Below, piece by piece: positions 53,210 to 61,432 of a stretch of DNA of 64,000 bases (the stretch's first letter is position 1; each line of letters starts with the position of its first letter). The position numbers and the translations under genes are program-made. The stretch covers positions 1,240,001 to 1,304,000 of the forward strand of contig NZ_CP016793.1 of the NCBI RefSeq assembly GCF_001701025.1, given 5' to 3'. This stretch comes from Lentzea guizhouensis. Lineage in GTDB: Bacteria > Actinomycetota > Actinomycetes > Mycobacteriales > Pseudonocardiaceae. Below the pieces are notes generated by a model. It ran no database searches and had not been told where the DNA came from. It worked only from the letters and a program-made list of their open reading frames with translations.

Positions 53210-53697
53210 CGCAGCCGGCTCATCACCACGGTCGGCGCGTCGGCGTTGCCGAGCTGCTTCGGCTGAAGCTTCTTCTTCACCAGCACCGCGACCCCCCACG
53301 ACACCAAGGCTCCGAGCGCCAGTCCGGCCAGCACGTCGTGTACATAGTGGACACCCACGACGACCCGTGACGCGGCCGCCGCGAGCGCGCAGACCGCCGC
53401 CACCCAGCCCAAGGTCCGGTGCAGCGCCCAGATCGCCATCGCCGACGCACCCGCGATCACCGAGTGGTTGCTGGGGAACGACCAGTCCCCCGGCTCCGGG
53501 CACTCGGCGAGCGAAGGCCTGGTGCGACAGGGCCTTTCCTCCTGCACGACCAGCTTCACGACCTCACTCGTCGCATACGCCACCACCACACCGGCCCCGC
53601 CGAGGAACGCTCGCAACCGGAACTGGAACCACAGGAACGCGAACATCAAAGCGAACACACCCAGCACCGCGTCGGTGCCCACAGTCAGCCAAGTCAC
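53206..53697 (-). CDS. PAP2-family membrane phosphatase
   Basis: 163 residues. The three acid-phosphatase motifs are in order: KLVVQEERP (C1), PSNHSV (C2) and SRVVVGVHYVHDV (C3), interleaved with hydrophobic helices. It dephosphorylates lipid phosphates such as undecaprenyl pyrophosphate or phosphatidic acid. It is coupled to the downstream sensor kinase (ATGA), so phosphatase and signalling genes share a transcript. Confidence 0.9.
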   Translation of the reverse strand: MTWLTVGTDAVLGVFALMFAFLWFQFRLRAFLGGAGVVVAYATSEVVKLVVQEERPCRTRPSLAECPEPGDWSFPSNHSVIAGASAMAIWALHRTLGWVAAVCALAAAASRVVVGVHYVHDVLAGLALGALVSWGVAVLVKKKLQPKQLGNADAPTVVMSRLR

Positions 53698-53804
53698 CCA
53701 GCCGAACCTACGAACCGCCGCCTTCGCGCGCCTCTGCCGATCGGAACCGGTTCGGGCTTACTTTCGACAAGGTGCGCACCTGCGAGGCGGAGCGGTTCCG
53801 GCTG

Positions 53805-54340
53805 TCAGCGCGCCTCCGCGGCCATCTGTTCGACCAGGTCGTAGAACTCCGGCGGGTTGCCGGCACCGTTGCGGCCGTCGATGAGCTCCCTGACGACGTC
53901 GCAATGGCCCGCGTGCTGCGCGGTCTCCGCCACCACGCGGGCCAGCAGGTGCCCGAACGTGGTCCGCCGCTTGTGCTCGGCCCACCAGGACACCTCACCC
54001 GGCGCGTCCAGCGGCAGCGTGGCGATCGAGGAGTCCGAGTGCCGCCAGGCCATGCGGTAGAGGTCGAGCAGGTACTCGCGGCTCTCGCTCGGCTTGGCCC
54101 ACATGTCGGCGTTGTCCCAGATCGAGCCGTCCTCGACCCACGGCAACGTGACCGGCGCCGGGCGGCCCACGCAGTCACCGAGGTAGCCGAGCTCGATGCC
54201 AGGTGCTTGACCAGACCGAGCAGGTTGGTGCCGCTGGGCACGAGCGGGCGGCGGACGTCGTACTCGCTCAGTCCGTCCAATGAGGACACCACGGAGTCGC
54301 GCGCCTCCTGGAGGTGGTGGCGCAGGTCATCGGCAATCAT
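53805..54340 (-). CDS. DinB-family protein (DUF664), one single-base frame break
   Basis: The N-terminal part (ADDLRHHLQEARDSVVSSLD, from the ATG at 54340) and the remainder (LPWVEDGSIWDNADMWAKP to the stop at 53805, with FGHLLARVVAETAQHAGHCD) are in different frames. Adding one base near 54197 joins them as GLVKHLA-x-IELGYLGD, giving 178 residues. The late metal-type histidines (HLLARVVAETAQHAGH) are those of mycothiol-dependent DinB/DUF664 transferases. Function unspecific. Confidence 0.75.
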
Positions 54341-54388
54341 CCCGCGACCATAACGGCGAGGTCCGACAGTTTCGTTAGCCTCGGGTCC

Positions 54389-55354
54389 ATGCAGAGACTC
54401 ATCGTCGCCGCCGTCGTCGGCGCCACTCTCCTCACCTCCGTCCCCGCGCACGCCGGCACCGCCCATCGGGTCGACGCCGCCGCCGGGTGGCTCGCGAGAC
54501 AGATGGCCGGCGGTGAGCGGCTGGAGACCGAGTTCGGTGGCGTGAAGTACCCGGACCAGGGCCTGACCATCGACGCCATCTTCGCCTTCGCGGCGGCGAA
54601 GGACGCCGACGACTACGCCGACCGTGCCATCGCATGGCTGGCGAAGCCCGAGATCGCCGACGCCTACCTCGGCACGGACGGCGAGTCGTACGCCGGTGCG
54701 CACGCCAAGCTCGCCGTCGCCGCACGGGTGAAGGGCCAGAACCCGCGCGCGTTCGCCGGACGTGACCTGGTCGCCGGCCTCAAGGCGCTGCAGGCGCCGT
54801 CCGGCCGCTACACCGACCGCTCGCAGTTCGGTGACTTCTCCAACGCCTTCACGCAGTCGTACGCGGTGTTCGCCCTGAAGGACACCAAGGCGGCCTCGTA
54901 CCTCGCGGGCAGCCAGTGCCCCGACGGGGGCTTCCCGGTCACGTTCGAGACCTCGCCGTGCGTCAGCGACGTCGACGCCACCGCGATCGTGGTCCAGGCC
55001 CTGCGCACCGCCGGTCGGCCGACGGGACGCGCCGTGACGTGGCTGGAGTCGAAGCAGCAGGCCGACGGCGGGTTCCCGAGCGCGCAGGCGGGTTCGAACG
55101 CCAACAGCACGGGCCTGGCCGCCCAGGTGCTGCGCGGTGAGCGCGCGGCCAAGGCCCGCGACTACCTGAGGTCGTTGCAGGTCGGATGTGACGCACCGGT
55201 CGCGGACCGGGGTGCGGTCGCGTTCGACGCGGCCGGTTTCGACCCGGCGACCGCGACCCGTGCGACCGCGCAGGCCGTGCTCGGGCTGACCCACGCGAAC
55301 GTCGCGACGCTGCGCGGTGGTGGCCGGGACGGTGCGCCCGCACTGCGCTGCTGA
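54389..55354 (+). CDS. Secreted alpha/alpha-barrel protein, paralogue of the riboswitch-controlled alpha-domain protein
   Basis: 321 residues from the ATG at 54389. Signal peptide (RLIVAAVVGATLLTSVPAHA), then the same repeats as the protein at 32284-33477: SQCPDGGFPVTF, VSDVDATAIVVQALR, QQADGGFPSAQAGSNANST, YLRSLQVGCDAPVADRGA and a closing GAPALRC. It lacks the Pro-rich linker, LAxTG signal and membrane helix, so it should be released. There is no riboswitch in the 48-bp gap to the divergent DinB gene. Possibly a soluble cobalamin-binding (haptocorrin-like) protein, but the ligand is inference. Confidence 0.78.
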   Translation: MQRLIVAAVVGATLLTSVPAHAGTAHRVDAAAGWLARQMAGGERLETEFGGVKYPDQGLTIDAIFAFAAAKDADDYADRAIAWLAKPEIADAYLGTDGESYAGAHAKLAVAARVKGQNPRAFAGRDLVAGLKALQAPSGRYTDRSQFGDFSNAFTQSYAVFALKDTKAASYLAGSQCPDGGFPVTFETSPCVSDVDATAIVVQALRTAGRPTGRAVTWLESKQQADGGFPSAQAGSNANSTGLAAQVLRGERAAKARDYLRSLQVGCDAPVADRGAVAFDAAGFDPATATRATAQAVLGLTHANVATLRGGGRDGAPALRC

Positions 55355-55462
55355 CCCCGGGACGAGCCGTGTAGACGACCGCGCCAACTCGTTCGAGATC
55401 TCCTGATCACTCCGATCGTGGCCTGACGTTTGTCCGACCGGCTCGCCGGAAACCACGAGGGC

Positions 55463-55657
55463 ATGACTGAACCCCAGCAGTTCACCACGCCCGAGGGTGG
55501 CGGCGAGCCGGTCGACACCGAGCCGGACGCGGTGGCGGTCGCAGCCGGCGAGGGTGCGTACGTCACCGCCGCCGAGGAGACCGCGATGCACATCGAGGAG
55601 ACCGAGGAGGGCGGCGGACGGGTCGACCGGCCCGACGACGGGTACCTGGACCGGTGA
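55463..55657 (+). CDS. Small acidic hypothetical protein
   Basis: 64 residues from the ATG at 55463 (GAGG 4 bp upstream). Acidic and glycine-rich (TEPQQFTTPEGGGEPVDTEP, then ETEEGGGRVDRPDDGYLDR), no membrane segment. No family recognised. A hairpin follows at 55702. Confidence 0.5.
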   Translation: MTEPQQFTTPEGGGEPVDTEPDAVAVAAGEGAYVTAAEETAMHIEETEEGGGRVDRPDDGYLDR

Positions 55658-55701
55658 GTCACGCAGGGTGACTCCAGGTCATCGCGATCTCGCTCGAATC
55701 T

Positions 55702-55722
55702 CGCTCAAGTCCCGCTTGAGCG
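55702..55722 (+). terminator. Hairpin after the small acidic gene
   Basis: CGCTCAAG-TCCCG-CTTGAGCG, a perfect 8-bp stem, 45 bp after the stop. Modest strength; no T-tract. Confidence 0.45.
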
Positions 55723-55730
55723 GCCGTTCG

Positions 55731-55764
55731 TCTAGGACACAAGCTGACCTCAAGTGGTCCTAGA
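55731..55764. promoter_or_regulatory. Inverted repeat upstream of the DinB gene
   Basis: TCTAGGAC and its exact complement GTCCTAGA are separated by 18 bp and end 40 bp before the DinB start codon, in the promoter region. An operator for an unknown dimer is plausible. Confidence 0.3.
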
Positions 55765-55803
55765 GTCCTTCATGTCGGGACAAACGAGCGAAGGACACAA
55801 GCG

Positions 55804-56322
55804 ATGACCACCACCGAGATCCTCACCGGCGAGCGCGCGGACCTGCTCGAGACCCTGCGGCAGCACCGCTGGTTCCTGACCTTCACGGCGCAGGGCCTCA
55901 CCGACGAGCAGGCCGCGTCCAGCCCGACGGCCAGCGCGCTGTGCATCGGCGGGCTCATCAAGCACGTCGCGTCGGTCGAGGAGAGCTGGGTCCGGTTCAT
56001 CGAGCAGGGCACGTCGGCGATGGAGACCGACCCCGAGTCGACGGACTACGAGAACCACGCCGCGAACTTCCGGATGGAGCCGGGCGAGACGCTCGCCGGC
56101 ATCATCGAGCGGTACAACGAGATCGCGGCCTACACCGACAAGCTCGTCGAGACCGTCGACATGGACCTCTCGCACCCGCTGCCGGCCGCGCCGTGGTTCC
56201 CCGAGGGCAAGACCTGGTCGGCGCGCCGGGTGTTCGTGCACATCGTCGCCGAGACCTCGCAGCACGCGGGCCACGCGGACATCATCCGCGAGACGATCGA
56301 CGGCCAGAAGACGATGGGCTGA
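55804..56322 (+). CDS. DinB-family protein (DUF664/mycothiol-transferase-like)
   Basis: 172 residues. Four-helix DinB fold with candidate metal histidines in LIKHVASVEESWVRF and VFVHIVAETSQHAGHADIIRE. Such actinobacterial proteins include mycothiol-dependent enzymes; the substrate is unknown. It is a separate, intact paralogue of the frame-broken DinB gene at 53805. AAGG lies before the ATG. Confidence 0.85.
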   Translation: MTTTEILTGERADLLETLRQHRWFLTFTAQGLTDEQAASSPTASALCIGGLIKHVASVEESWVRFIEQGTSAMETDPESTDYENHAANFRMEPGETLAGIIERYNEIAAYTDKLVETVDMDLSHPLPAAPWFPEGKTWSARRVFVHIVAETSQHAGHADIIRETIDGQKTMG

Positions 56323-56349
56323 GACCGGAACCCTGGGCCTGGGGGCCGC

Positions 56350-57249
56350 CTACCGACGGGGCGGCCCCGAGAAGTTCACCCGCAGCGTGTACACCGAGCT
56401 CGACGCGGTGATGAACAGGTCGTTGTTGCGCGGCCCGCCGAACGTCAGGTTGGAGCACACCTCGGGGATCCGCAGCTTGCCGATCCGCGTGCCGTCCGGC
56501 GCGAAGCAGTGCAGGCCGTCGTGCGCGGCGGCCCAGACCCGCCCGGCCTCGTCGACGCGGAGGCCGTCGAACCCGCCGGCGTCGCTGGTCACGAAGACCT
56601 CACCACCACGCAAAGTCCCGCCGTCGACCTCGAACACCCTGATGTGGCTCGGGTTCTGCCGGGTGTCGGCGAGGTAGAGCAACGAGCCGTCCAGCGAGAA
56701 CGCCAGCCCGTTCGGCCGCGAGAAGTCGTCGGCCACGACCGTGACGGACCCGTCGACCGGGTCGGCGCGGTAGACGTGACACGCACCGATCTCGCTCTCG
56801 GCCCGGTGCCCCTCGTAGTCGCTGTCGATCCCGTAGCTGGGGTCGGTGAACCAGATCGCGCCGTCCGCCGACTCGACGACGTCGTTGGGGCTGTTGAACC
56901 TCTTGCCCCGGTAGGTCTCGGCGAGCACTGTGGTCGAGCCGTCGTGCTCGGTGCGGGTCACCCGGCGGTTGCCCTGTTCGCAGCTGATGAGCCGGCCTTG
57001 GCGGTCAACCGTGTGCCCGTTGTGGAACCCGGCCGGTTCGCGGAAGACGCCGACCGCGCCGGTGCACTCGTCCCAGCGCAGCACCCGGTCGTTCGGGATG
57101 TCGCTGAACACCAGGTAGCGGCCGGCGGGGAAGTAGGCGGGCCCCTCGGTCCAGCGGCAGCCGGTGTGCAGCCGGTGGACCCACTCGTCGCCGTTGACGC
57201 GGGCGAACCGGTCGTCCAGAACGACGAAGTCCGCTTTGACCTTGTCCAT
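56350..57249 (-). CDS. SMP-30/gluconolactonase-like beta-propeller hydrolase
   Basis: 299 residues. Six-bladed SMP-30 propeller: WTEGPAYFPAGRYLVFSDIPNDRVLRW near residue 33, with the metal glutamate in TEGP, the asparagine in FNSPNDVVESADGAIWFTDPSYG, and the aspartate in SRPNGLAFSLDGSLLYLADT. It probably hydrolyses a sugar lactone with a divalent metal. It diverges from the Lrp regulator, which may control it. Confidence 0.88.
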   Translation of the reverse strand: MDKVKADFVVLDDRFARVNGDEWVHRLHTGCRWTEGPAYFPAGRYLVFSDIPNDRVLRWDECTGAVGVFREPAGFHNGHTVDRQGRLISCEQGNRRVTRTEHDGSTTVLAETYRGKRFNSPNDVVESADGAIWFTDPSYGIDSDYEGHRAESEIGACHVYRADPVDGSVTVVADDFSRPNGLAFSLDGSLLYLADTRQNPSHIRVFEVDGGTLRGGEVFVTSDAGGFDGLRVDEAGRVWAAAHDGLHCFAPDGTRIGKLRIPEVCSNLTFGGPRNNDLFITASSSVYTLRVNFSGPPRR

Positions 57250-57318
57250 GTCCTACCCCAGATCGTTGAACGAAGTCCTGTCTCTAGCATCGAACGCCGA
57301 ACCTGATACGGTCAACCG

Positions 57319-57762
57319 GTGGATGACGTAGATCGCATGTTGCTCGCGGAGCTGCAGCGCGACGCGACCCAGGCGTACGCCGCGCTCGGCAAGGCCGTCG
57401 GGCTGTCCGCGGGTGCCGCGCACGAACGGGTCCGCAAGCTGCGCGACCAGGGCGTCATCCGGCGCACGACCGTGGACGTCGACCCGGCGGCCGTCGGTCG
57501 CGGTGTGATGGCGTACGTGCTGGTCGAGGCCAACGCGTGGATGGGCGACGCGCCGACCCGCGAGGCGTTGGAGGCACTGCCGGAGGTTGTGGAGGCACAC
57601 GTCATCGCGGGCCCGGCGGCGTTGCTCGTGAAGGTGCGCACGCCGACCACCGAAGAGCTGCAGGCGTCACTGCGCAGGCTGTACGGCGTCGACGGCGTGA
57701 CCGGGACGCAGACGATCGTGGTGCTGGAGTCGTTCTTCGAACGGCCCGTCGACCCCGGTTAG
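57319..57762 (+). CDS. Lrp/AsnC-family transcriptional regulator
   Basis: 147 residues. N-terminal helix-turn-helix (DVDRMLLAELQRDATQAYAALGKAVGLSAGAAHERVRKLRDQGVIRRTTVDVDP) and a C-terminal RAM ligand domain (GVMAYVLVEANAW, VVEAHVIAGPAALLVKVRTP). It typically senses amino acids. It diverges from the SMP-30 gene and overlaps the convergent sulfatase-fold gene by 4 bp. Confidence 0.9.
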   Translation: MDDVDRMLLAELQRDATQAYAALGKAVGLSAGAAHERVRKLRDQGVIRRTTVDVDPAAVGRGVMAYVLVEANAWMGDAPTREALEALPEVVEAHVIAGPAALLVKVRTPTTEELQASLRRLYGVDGVTGTQTIVVLESFFERPVDPG

Positions 57763-59339
57763 GGCTTCGGCGGTGAGAACGCCGACAGGAACTGGTCGCG
57801 GAAGTCGCTCATCCGCGACACCGGCGCGGACGCCCCCGGCTTGAGCCCGTCGTCCCACTTCCAGCCCTCGATCCGGTGCAGCACAGCCGGATCCTTGGCC
57901 ACGACGGTGATCGGCACGTCCTTCGAGGCACCCTCGCCGGTCACCATCTGCGCCGGCTGGTGGTCGCCGAGGAACACGAAGACCAGGTTCTCGTCGCCGT
58001 ACCGTTCGAGGTACGACATGACCGACTCCAGCGAGTAGGACACCGAGTGCGCGTAGTCGGCGCGCACCGCGGCCGGGTCGCGGCCGAAGATGGACTCCGG
58101 CGGGTCGTTCGAGGCGGGCATGGTCGCGTAGATCGAGCCGTCGCCGAGCTCGTCCCAGTCGACGAAGTCGGGCGTGGGCGACCACGGCGCGTGCGAGGAC
58201 ACCATCGGGATCGCGGCCATGACGGGGCCGTGCTGTTTCGCGCGTTCGTTGCGTTGGAACGACTCCAGCGTGAACTGGTCGGGTGTCGTCGCGTAACCGA
58301 ACCGCGGGCCGGCGTAGCCGAGGTCCTGCGCGGCGTAGATCTCGTCGTAGTGGAAGAAGTCGCCCTCCGGCCACGCCTGCGTGATGCCGGGCACGACCCC
58401 GACCGAACGCCACGACGCCTCGCGGAACGCGCGCGGCAGCGTGAGCCGGTCGCTCGCCACGAGGTTGCGGTAGCGCTGCTGGTTGTCGATCCACAGGCCG
58501 GACAACAAGGTCGCCTGCGCCATCCAGCTGCCGCCGCCGGCCGTCGGTGAGGTCAGGTACGCCGACTTCGCCGCGTAGCCGCGTGCCTTCAGCCGGGCGT
58601 CGCCGTCCGCGAGCTTCGCGGCCACGTCCGGCATCTCCAGCGCCGACTTGCCGTAGCTCTCCACGAACGTGAACACGACGTCCTTGCCCTGCAACGCCGA
58701 CAGCAGCCCCGGATGCCCGCGGAACGCGTCGACCGAGGCCTCCGCCGCGAACACCTCCTGGTCGCGCAGCCCCGCCTGGAACCGCCGCGCGTGGTCGGCC
58801 ACCGAGGTCGCCGCCGCGTCGGAGTAGACCGGGATTCCCGGCACGGCAAGGGAAACGCAGGCCACGGCGGCCAGCGCCACGACCCGGACGGTGACCGGGC
58901 GCCGTCCCGCCGCGACAGAACCCAGGCGCTGCACCGACACCGCCGCCAGGAACACGATCCCGACGACCAGCGCGACCGTGAGCACCACGGCCAGCACCGA
59001 GGCGAAGCGGCCGAACGTCACGTCCACGAAGTCGAGCGCGGGCACCAGCAGCGGCCAGTCGAGCACCAGGTCGAAAGGCCGGTACAGCACCATGTCGAAG
59101 CCGATGTCCATGATCTTCACGACCGTGAAGACGCCCAGCGCCACCCCGAGCGCGATGGCGGCAGGCCTGCGGAAGCGGTCCGGCACCGCCACCAGCAGCA
59201 GCACGCCGACCAGGCCTTCGAGCGGCACCCGCAGGAACGCCTCGAACGTGAACTTCTCCAGGTCGCTCGGTGCGATGAGCACGAACAACACGAACAGTCC
59301 CGCCAGGAGCGTGGCCGTCCGCCGCAACAACGTCTTCAC
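57759..59339 (-). CDS. Membrane sulfatase/alkaline-phosphatase-superfamily enzyme (LtaS/OpgB-like)
   Basis: 526 residues. Four or five N-terminal membrane helices (about 10-150) precede an extracytoplasmic hydrolase domain. VVFTFVESYGKSALE near residue 225-235 has the position of the catalytic Thr/Ser strand, GGGSWMAQATLLSGLW follows, and the late metal motifs are SSHAPW and VFVFLGDHQPAQM. It resembles lipoteichoic-acid-synthase-type phosphoglycerol transferases and sulfatases. It likely modifies an envelope polymer or lipid. The ATG at 59339 faces the palindromic element. Confidence 0.82.
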   Translation of the reverse strand: MKTLLRRTATLLAGLFVLFVLIAPSDLEKFTFEAFLRVPLEGLVGVLLLVAVPDRFRRPAAIALGVALGVFTVVKIMDIGFDMVLYRPFDLVLDWPLLVPALDFVDVTFGRFASVLAVVLTVALVVGIVFLAAVSVQRLGSVAAGRRPVTVRVVALAAVACVSLAVPGIPVYSDAAATSVADHARRFQAGLRDQEVFAAEASVDAFRGHPGLLSALQGKDVVFTFVESYGKSALEMPDVAAKLADGDARLKARGYAAKSAYLTSPTAGGGSWMAQATLLSGLWIDNQQRYRNLVASDRLTLPRAFREASWRSVGVVPGITQAWPEGDFFHYDEIYAAQDLGYAGPRFGYATTPDQFTLESFQRNERAKQHGPVMAAIPMVSSHAPWSPTPDFVDWDELGDGSIYATMPASNDPPESIFGRDPAAVRADYAHSVSYSLESVMSYLERYGDENLVFVFLGDHQPAQMVTGEGASKDVPITVVAKDPAVLHRIEGWKWDDGLKPGASAPVSRMSDFRDQFLSAFSPPKP

Positions 59340-59402
59340 CGAGTTTCCCCTTTCCCTGCCTCATTGGTCAAACGGGCGCGACCCGCAGGCGGTTCAGCTG
59401 CA

Positions 59403-59567
59403 TTAGTGGCGTGGCTCGGAACGTTGCCGGGGAATTCGCGGTCAGACGGCCGCATCGTGGTGCCGCCCCCGCGTCCTCGTACTGGATGTACGGGGGCGCG
59501 GGGGCGGCACCGCGAGGTGGCCCGCTGAGCGTGAATTACACGCCCACGTTACGAGTCACGCCACTAA
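59403..59567. mobile_element. 165-bp palindromic MITE-like element
   Basis: Two 80-nt arms, aligned without gaps, are complementary at 65 of 80 positions around a 5-nt centre (TGGAT). The ends read TTAGTGGCGTGACTC/TTAGTGGCGTGGCTC inward from both sides, so the element can be written TA-GTGGCGTG...CACGCCAC-TA with a TA target duplication, as for IS630/Tc1-type derivatives. It has no coding capacity and lies between the divergent sulfatase and RibD-like genes, where a terminator is not expected. Confidence 0.65.
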
Positions 59568-59577
59568 CATCAGGTGC

Positions 59578-60240
59578 GTGACCCGCCCGCACGTTCTGCT
59601 GAGCGTGGCCGTCAGTCTCGACGGTCACATCGACGACCGCGGCACCGAGAGGTTTCCGCTTTCCAACGCCGAGGACTTCGACCACGTCGACCGGATGCGC
59701 GCGGAGTCGGACGCGATTCTGGCCGGGGCCGAGACGTTGCGCCGGGACAACGCGCGCCTGCTCGTCTACAGCGAAGAGCGGCGCGCGCGGAGATCATCGG
59801 AGGGCAAACCGGAGTTCCCGTTGCGGGTGACCGTGACCAGGAGTGGCCAGCTGGACCCTGAGCTGCGGTTTTGGCACTGCGGCGGCGAGCGCCTGGTCTA
59901 CTCGTGCTTGACGCCGACGACGGTCGACCACCTCGCGGAAACCAGGACCTTCACCGATTTCGCAGAAATCCTCGACGATCTGGGCGAACGCGGTGTGCGA
60001 AAGCTGATGGTCGAAGGCGGCACGAGCATTCACACGGCGTTCCTGCGGGCGGGGCTGGCCGACGAGATCAGGGTGGCCGTCGCGCCGATGCTGATCGGAC
60101 AGGCGACGGCCCCGCGTTTCGTGAATCCCGCCGAATTCCCCGGCGGACCGGCTCGCCGGTTCCACCTGGAGGACGTCACGAAAGTCGGGGACGTCGCCGT
60201 GCTGCGCTACTTCCCGAAAGTCACTTCCGCACCAGCCTGA
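59578..60240 (+). CDS. RibD C-terminal-domain reductase (dihydrofolate-reductase-like)
   Basis: 220 residues. The RibD_C/DHFR fold shows HVLLSVAVSLDGHIDD at the start, RMRAESDAILAGAETLRRDNARLLV, LMVEGGTSIHTAFLRAGLADEIRVAVAPMLIG, and the closing LEDVTKVGDVAVLRYFP. Stand-alone members reduce pteridine or riboflavin precursors with NADPH. The start is a GTG 10 bp after the palindromic element. The 3' end overlaps the convergent DoxX gene by 20 bp. Confidence 0.88.
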   Translation: MTRPHVLLSVAVSLDGHIDDRGTERFPLSNAEDFDHVDRMRAESDAILAGAETLRRDNARLLVYSEERRARRSSEGKPEFPLRVTVTRSGQLDPELRFWHCGGERLVYSCLTPTTVDHLAETRTFTDFAEILDDLGERGVRKLMVEGGTSIHTAFLRAGLADEIRVAVAPMLIGQATAPRFVNPAEFPGGPARRFHLEDVTKVGDVAVLRYFPKVTSAPA

Positions 60241-60622
60241 CCGCCCCGAGGATCTGCTCGCGGCGGTAGACGGCGATCACCAGCGCCCACACCATGAAGA
60301 CGAGCGGCATGGTCGCGTCGTCGATGCCACCGTTGGTCACGAGGAACATCTCGGTGAGCGCGGCGCCGGCCATGATCCCCGCCAGCGCCAGGGCCGCGAG
60401 CCCGCAGATGCGCGGGATCAGCAGTCCGAGCGCGGTGGCGATCTCCAGCACACCGGTGAAGTACCGGAACCACTGGCCGAAGCCGATGTCGTCGAACTTC
60501 GCGACGAACTGGTCGGTGAAGAGCGCGTAGCCGTTCATGACGAACTGCACGGCAAGCGCGATCTGCAGGATCCAGACGACGACGTTGCCGATCTTCGCCG
60601 CGGTTGAGGTCTGCTCAGGCAT
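60221..60622 (-). CDS. DoxX-family membrane protein
   Basis: 133 residues from the ATG at 60622 (GGAGG upstream). Four helices (IGNVVVWILQIALAVQFVMNG, FTGVLEIATALGLLIP, LAALALAGIMAGAALTEMF, LVFMVWALVIAVYRR), the DoxX/DUF4870-type pattern. DoxX proteins are associated with quinone or redox functions, but most are uncharacterised. It overlaps the CDP-alcohol phosphatidyltransferase gene by 8 bp and is co-transcribed with it. Confidence 0.8.
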   Translation of the reverse strand: MPEQTSTAAKIGNVVVWILQIALAVQFVMNGYALFTDQFVAKFDDIGFGQWFRYFTGVLEIATALGLLIPRICGLAALALAGIMAGAALTEMFLVTNGGIDDATMPLVFMVWALVIAVYRREQILGAVRLVRK

Positions 60623-61400
60623 GACGGGATCCTCCCACCGCGACCACCGCGTTGCGCCGCAGCCACAGCACATCGCGACCGAACGACCACACCAACGATG
60701 CCAGCGCGAGACCAACGACGACAGCGGCGAACGGGATGACACCGGAAGCCGCCACCACGAGGAAGATCCCCTGCACCGCGGCCACGACCTTGCGCGCGTA
60801 GCTGGCCGGAAGCGGCGCGTTCAGCCAGCGGAGCTTCCACGACGCGGCGACGAACACGTAGCGCATGAGCCCGATCGCGAGCACCCACGGACCCATGTGC
60901 ACGGCCACGTACGCGCTCAGCACCAGGATCAGGAACGCGTCGACCTCCATGTCGAACCTCGCCCCCAGCGCGGTCGACGTCCCGGTGCGGCGCGCGACCT
61001 GGCCGTCCACCCAGTCCAGCGACAACGCGACCGCCGCCAGCGTCACGACCAGCGCGACCGGCACGTCCTGGCCCGCGCGGTCGGCGACCAGCGCCGTGAC
61101 CGCGCCGACCAGCAGGCCACGCGCCAGCGTGACCCGGTCAGCGGGACCGAGCGAGGAGATGCGGTGCCGTTGCATGCCGTAGCCGAGGAACGCCCAGGTG
61201 GCGAACGCGTAGGCCAGCCCGGCGGCCCACCCGAGCGGCCCGAGCCCCACCGTCAGGGCCACGCCCGCCAGCAGCACGACCTGCACGCCCGCCCACACCC
61301 CCGGCTCGAAGGTCACGCGGGACTCCCGCGTGACCTCCAGGGGAACGCGGGGCCCCCGCGTGACAGCGGCGGAGGTGCGGGTGTGCTGAAGTGTGGTCAT
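60615..61400 (-). CDS. CDP-alcohol phosphatidyltransferase-family membrane enzyme
   Basis: 261 residues. The catalytic signature D-G-x2-A-R-x8-G-x3-D-x3-D is complete in LDWVDGQVARRTGTSTALGA followed by RFDMEVD, near residues 128-155, in a six-helix membrane protein. It transfers an alcohol headgroup using a CDP-linked lipid or CDP-alcohol. The ~35-residue N-terminal extension is polar. It is divergent from the dehydrogenase/creatininase pair, with a 32-bp gap. Confidence 0.9.
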   Translation of the reverse strand: MTTLQHTRTSAAVTRGPRVPLEVTRESRVTFEPGVWAGVQVVLLAGVALTVGLGPLGWAAGLAYAFATWAFLGYGMQRHRISSLGPADRVTLARGLLVGAVTALVADRAGQDVPVALVVTLAAVALSLDWVDGQVARRTGTSTALGARFDMEVDAFLILVLSAYVAVHMGPWVLAIGLMRYVFVAASWKLRWLNAPLPASYARKVVAAVQGIFLVVAASGVIPFAAVVVGLALASLVWSFGRDVLWLRRNAVVAVGGSRHA

Positions 61401-61432
61401 CGGTGGCCCCTAGTGCGGCGGAGGTGTTGTGA

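Noticed and set aside
59459..59511. Intrinsic terminator
   Set aside because: The central GC-rich stem is only the middle of a 165-bp palindrome lying between two divergent starts, where no transcript should end.
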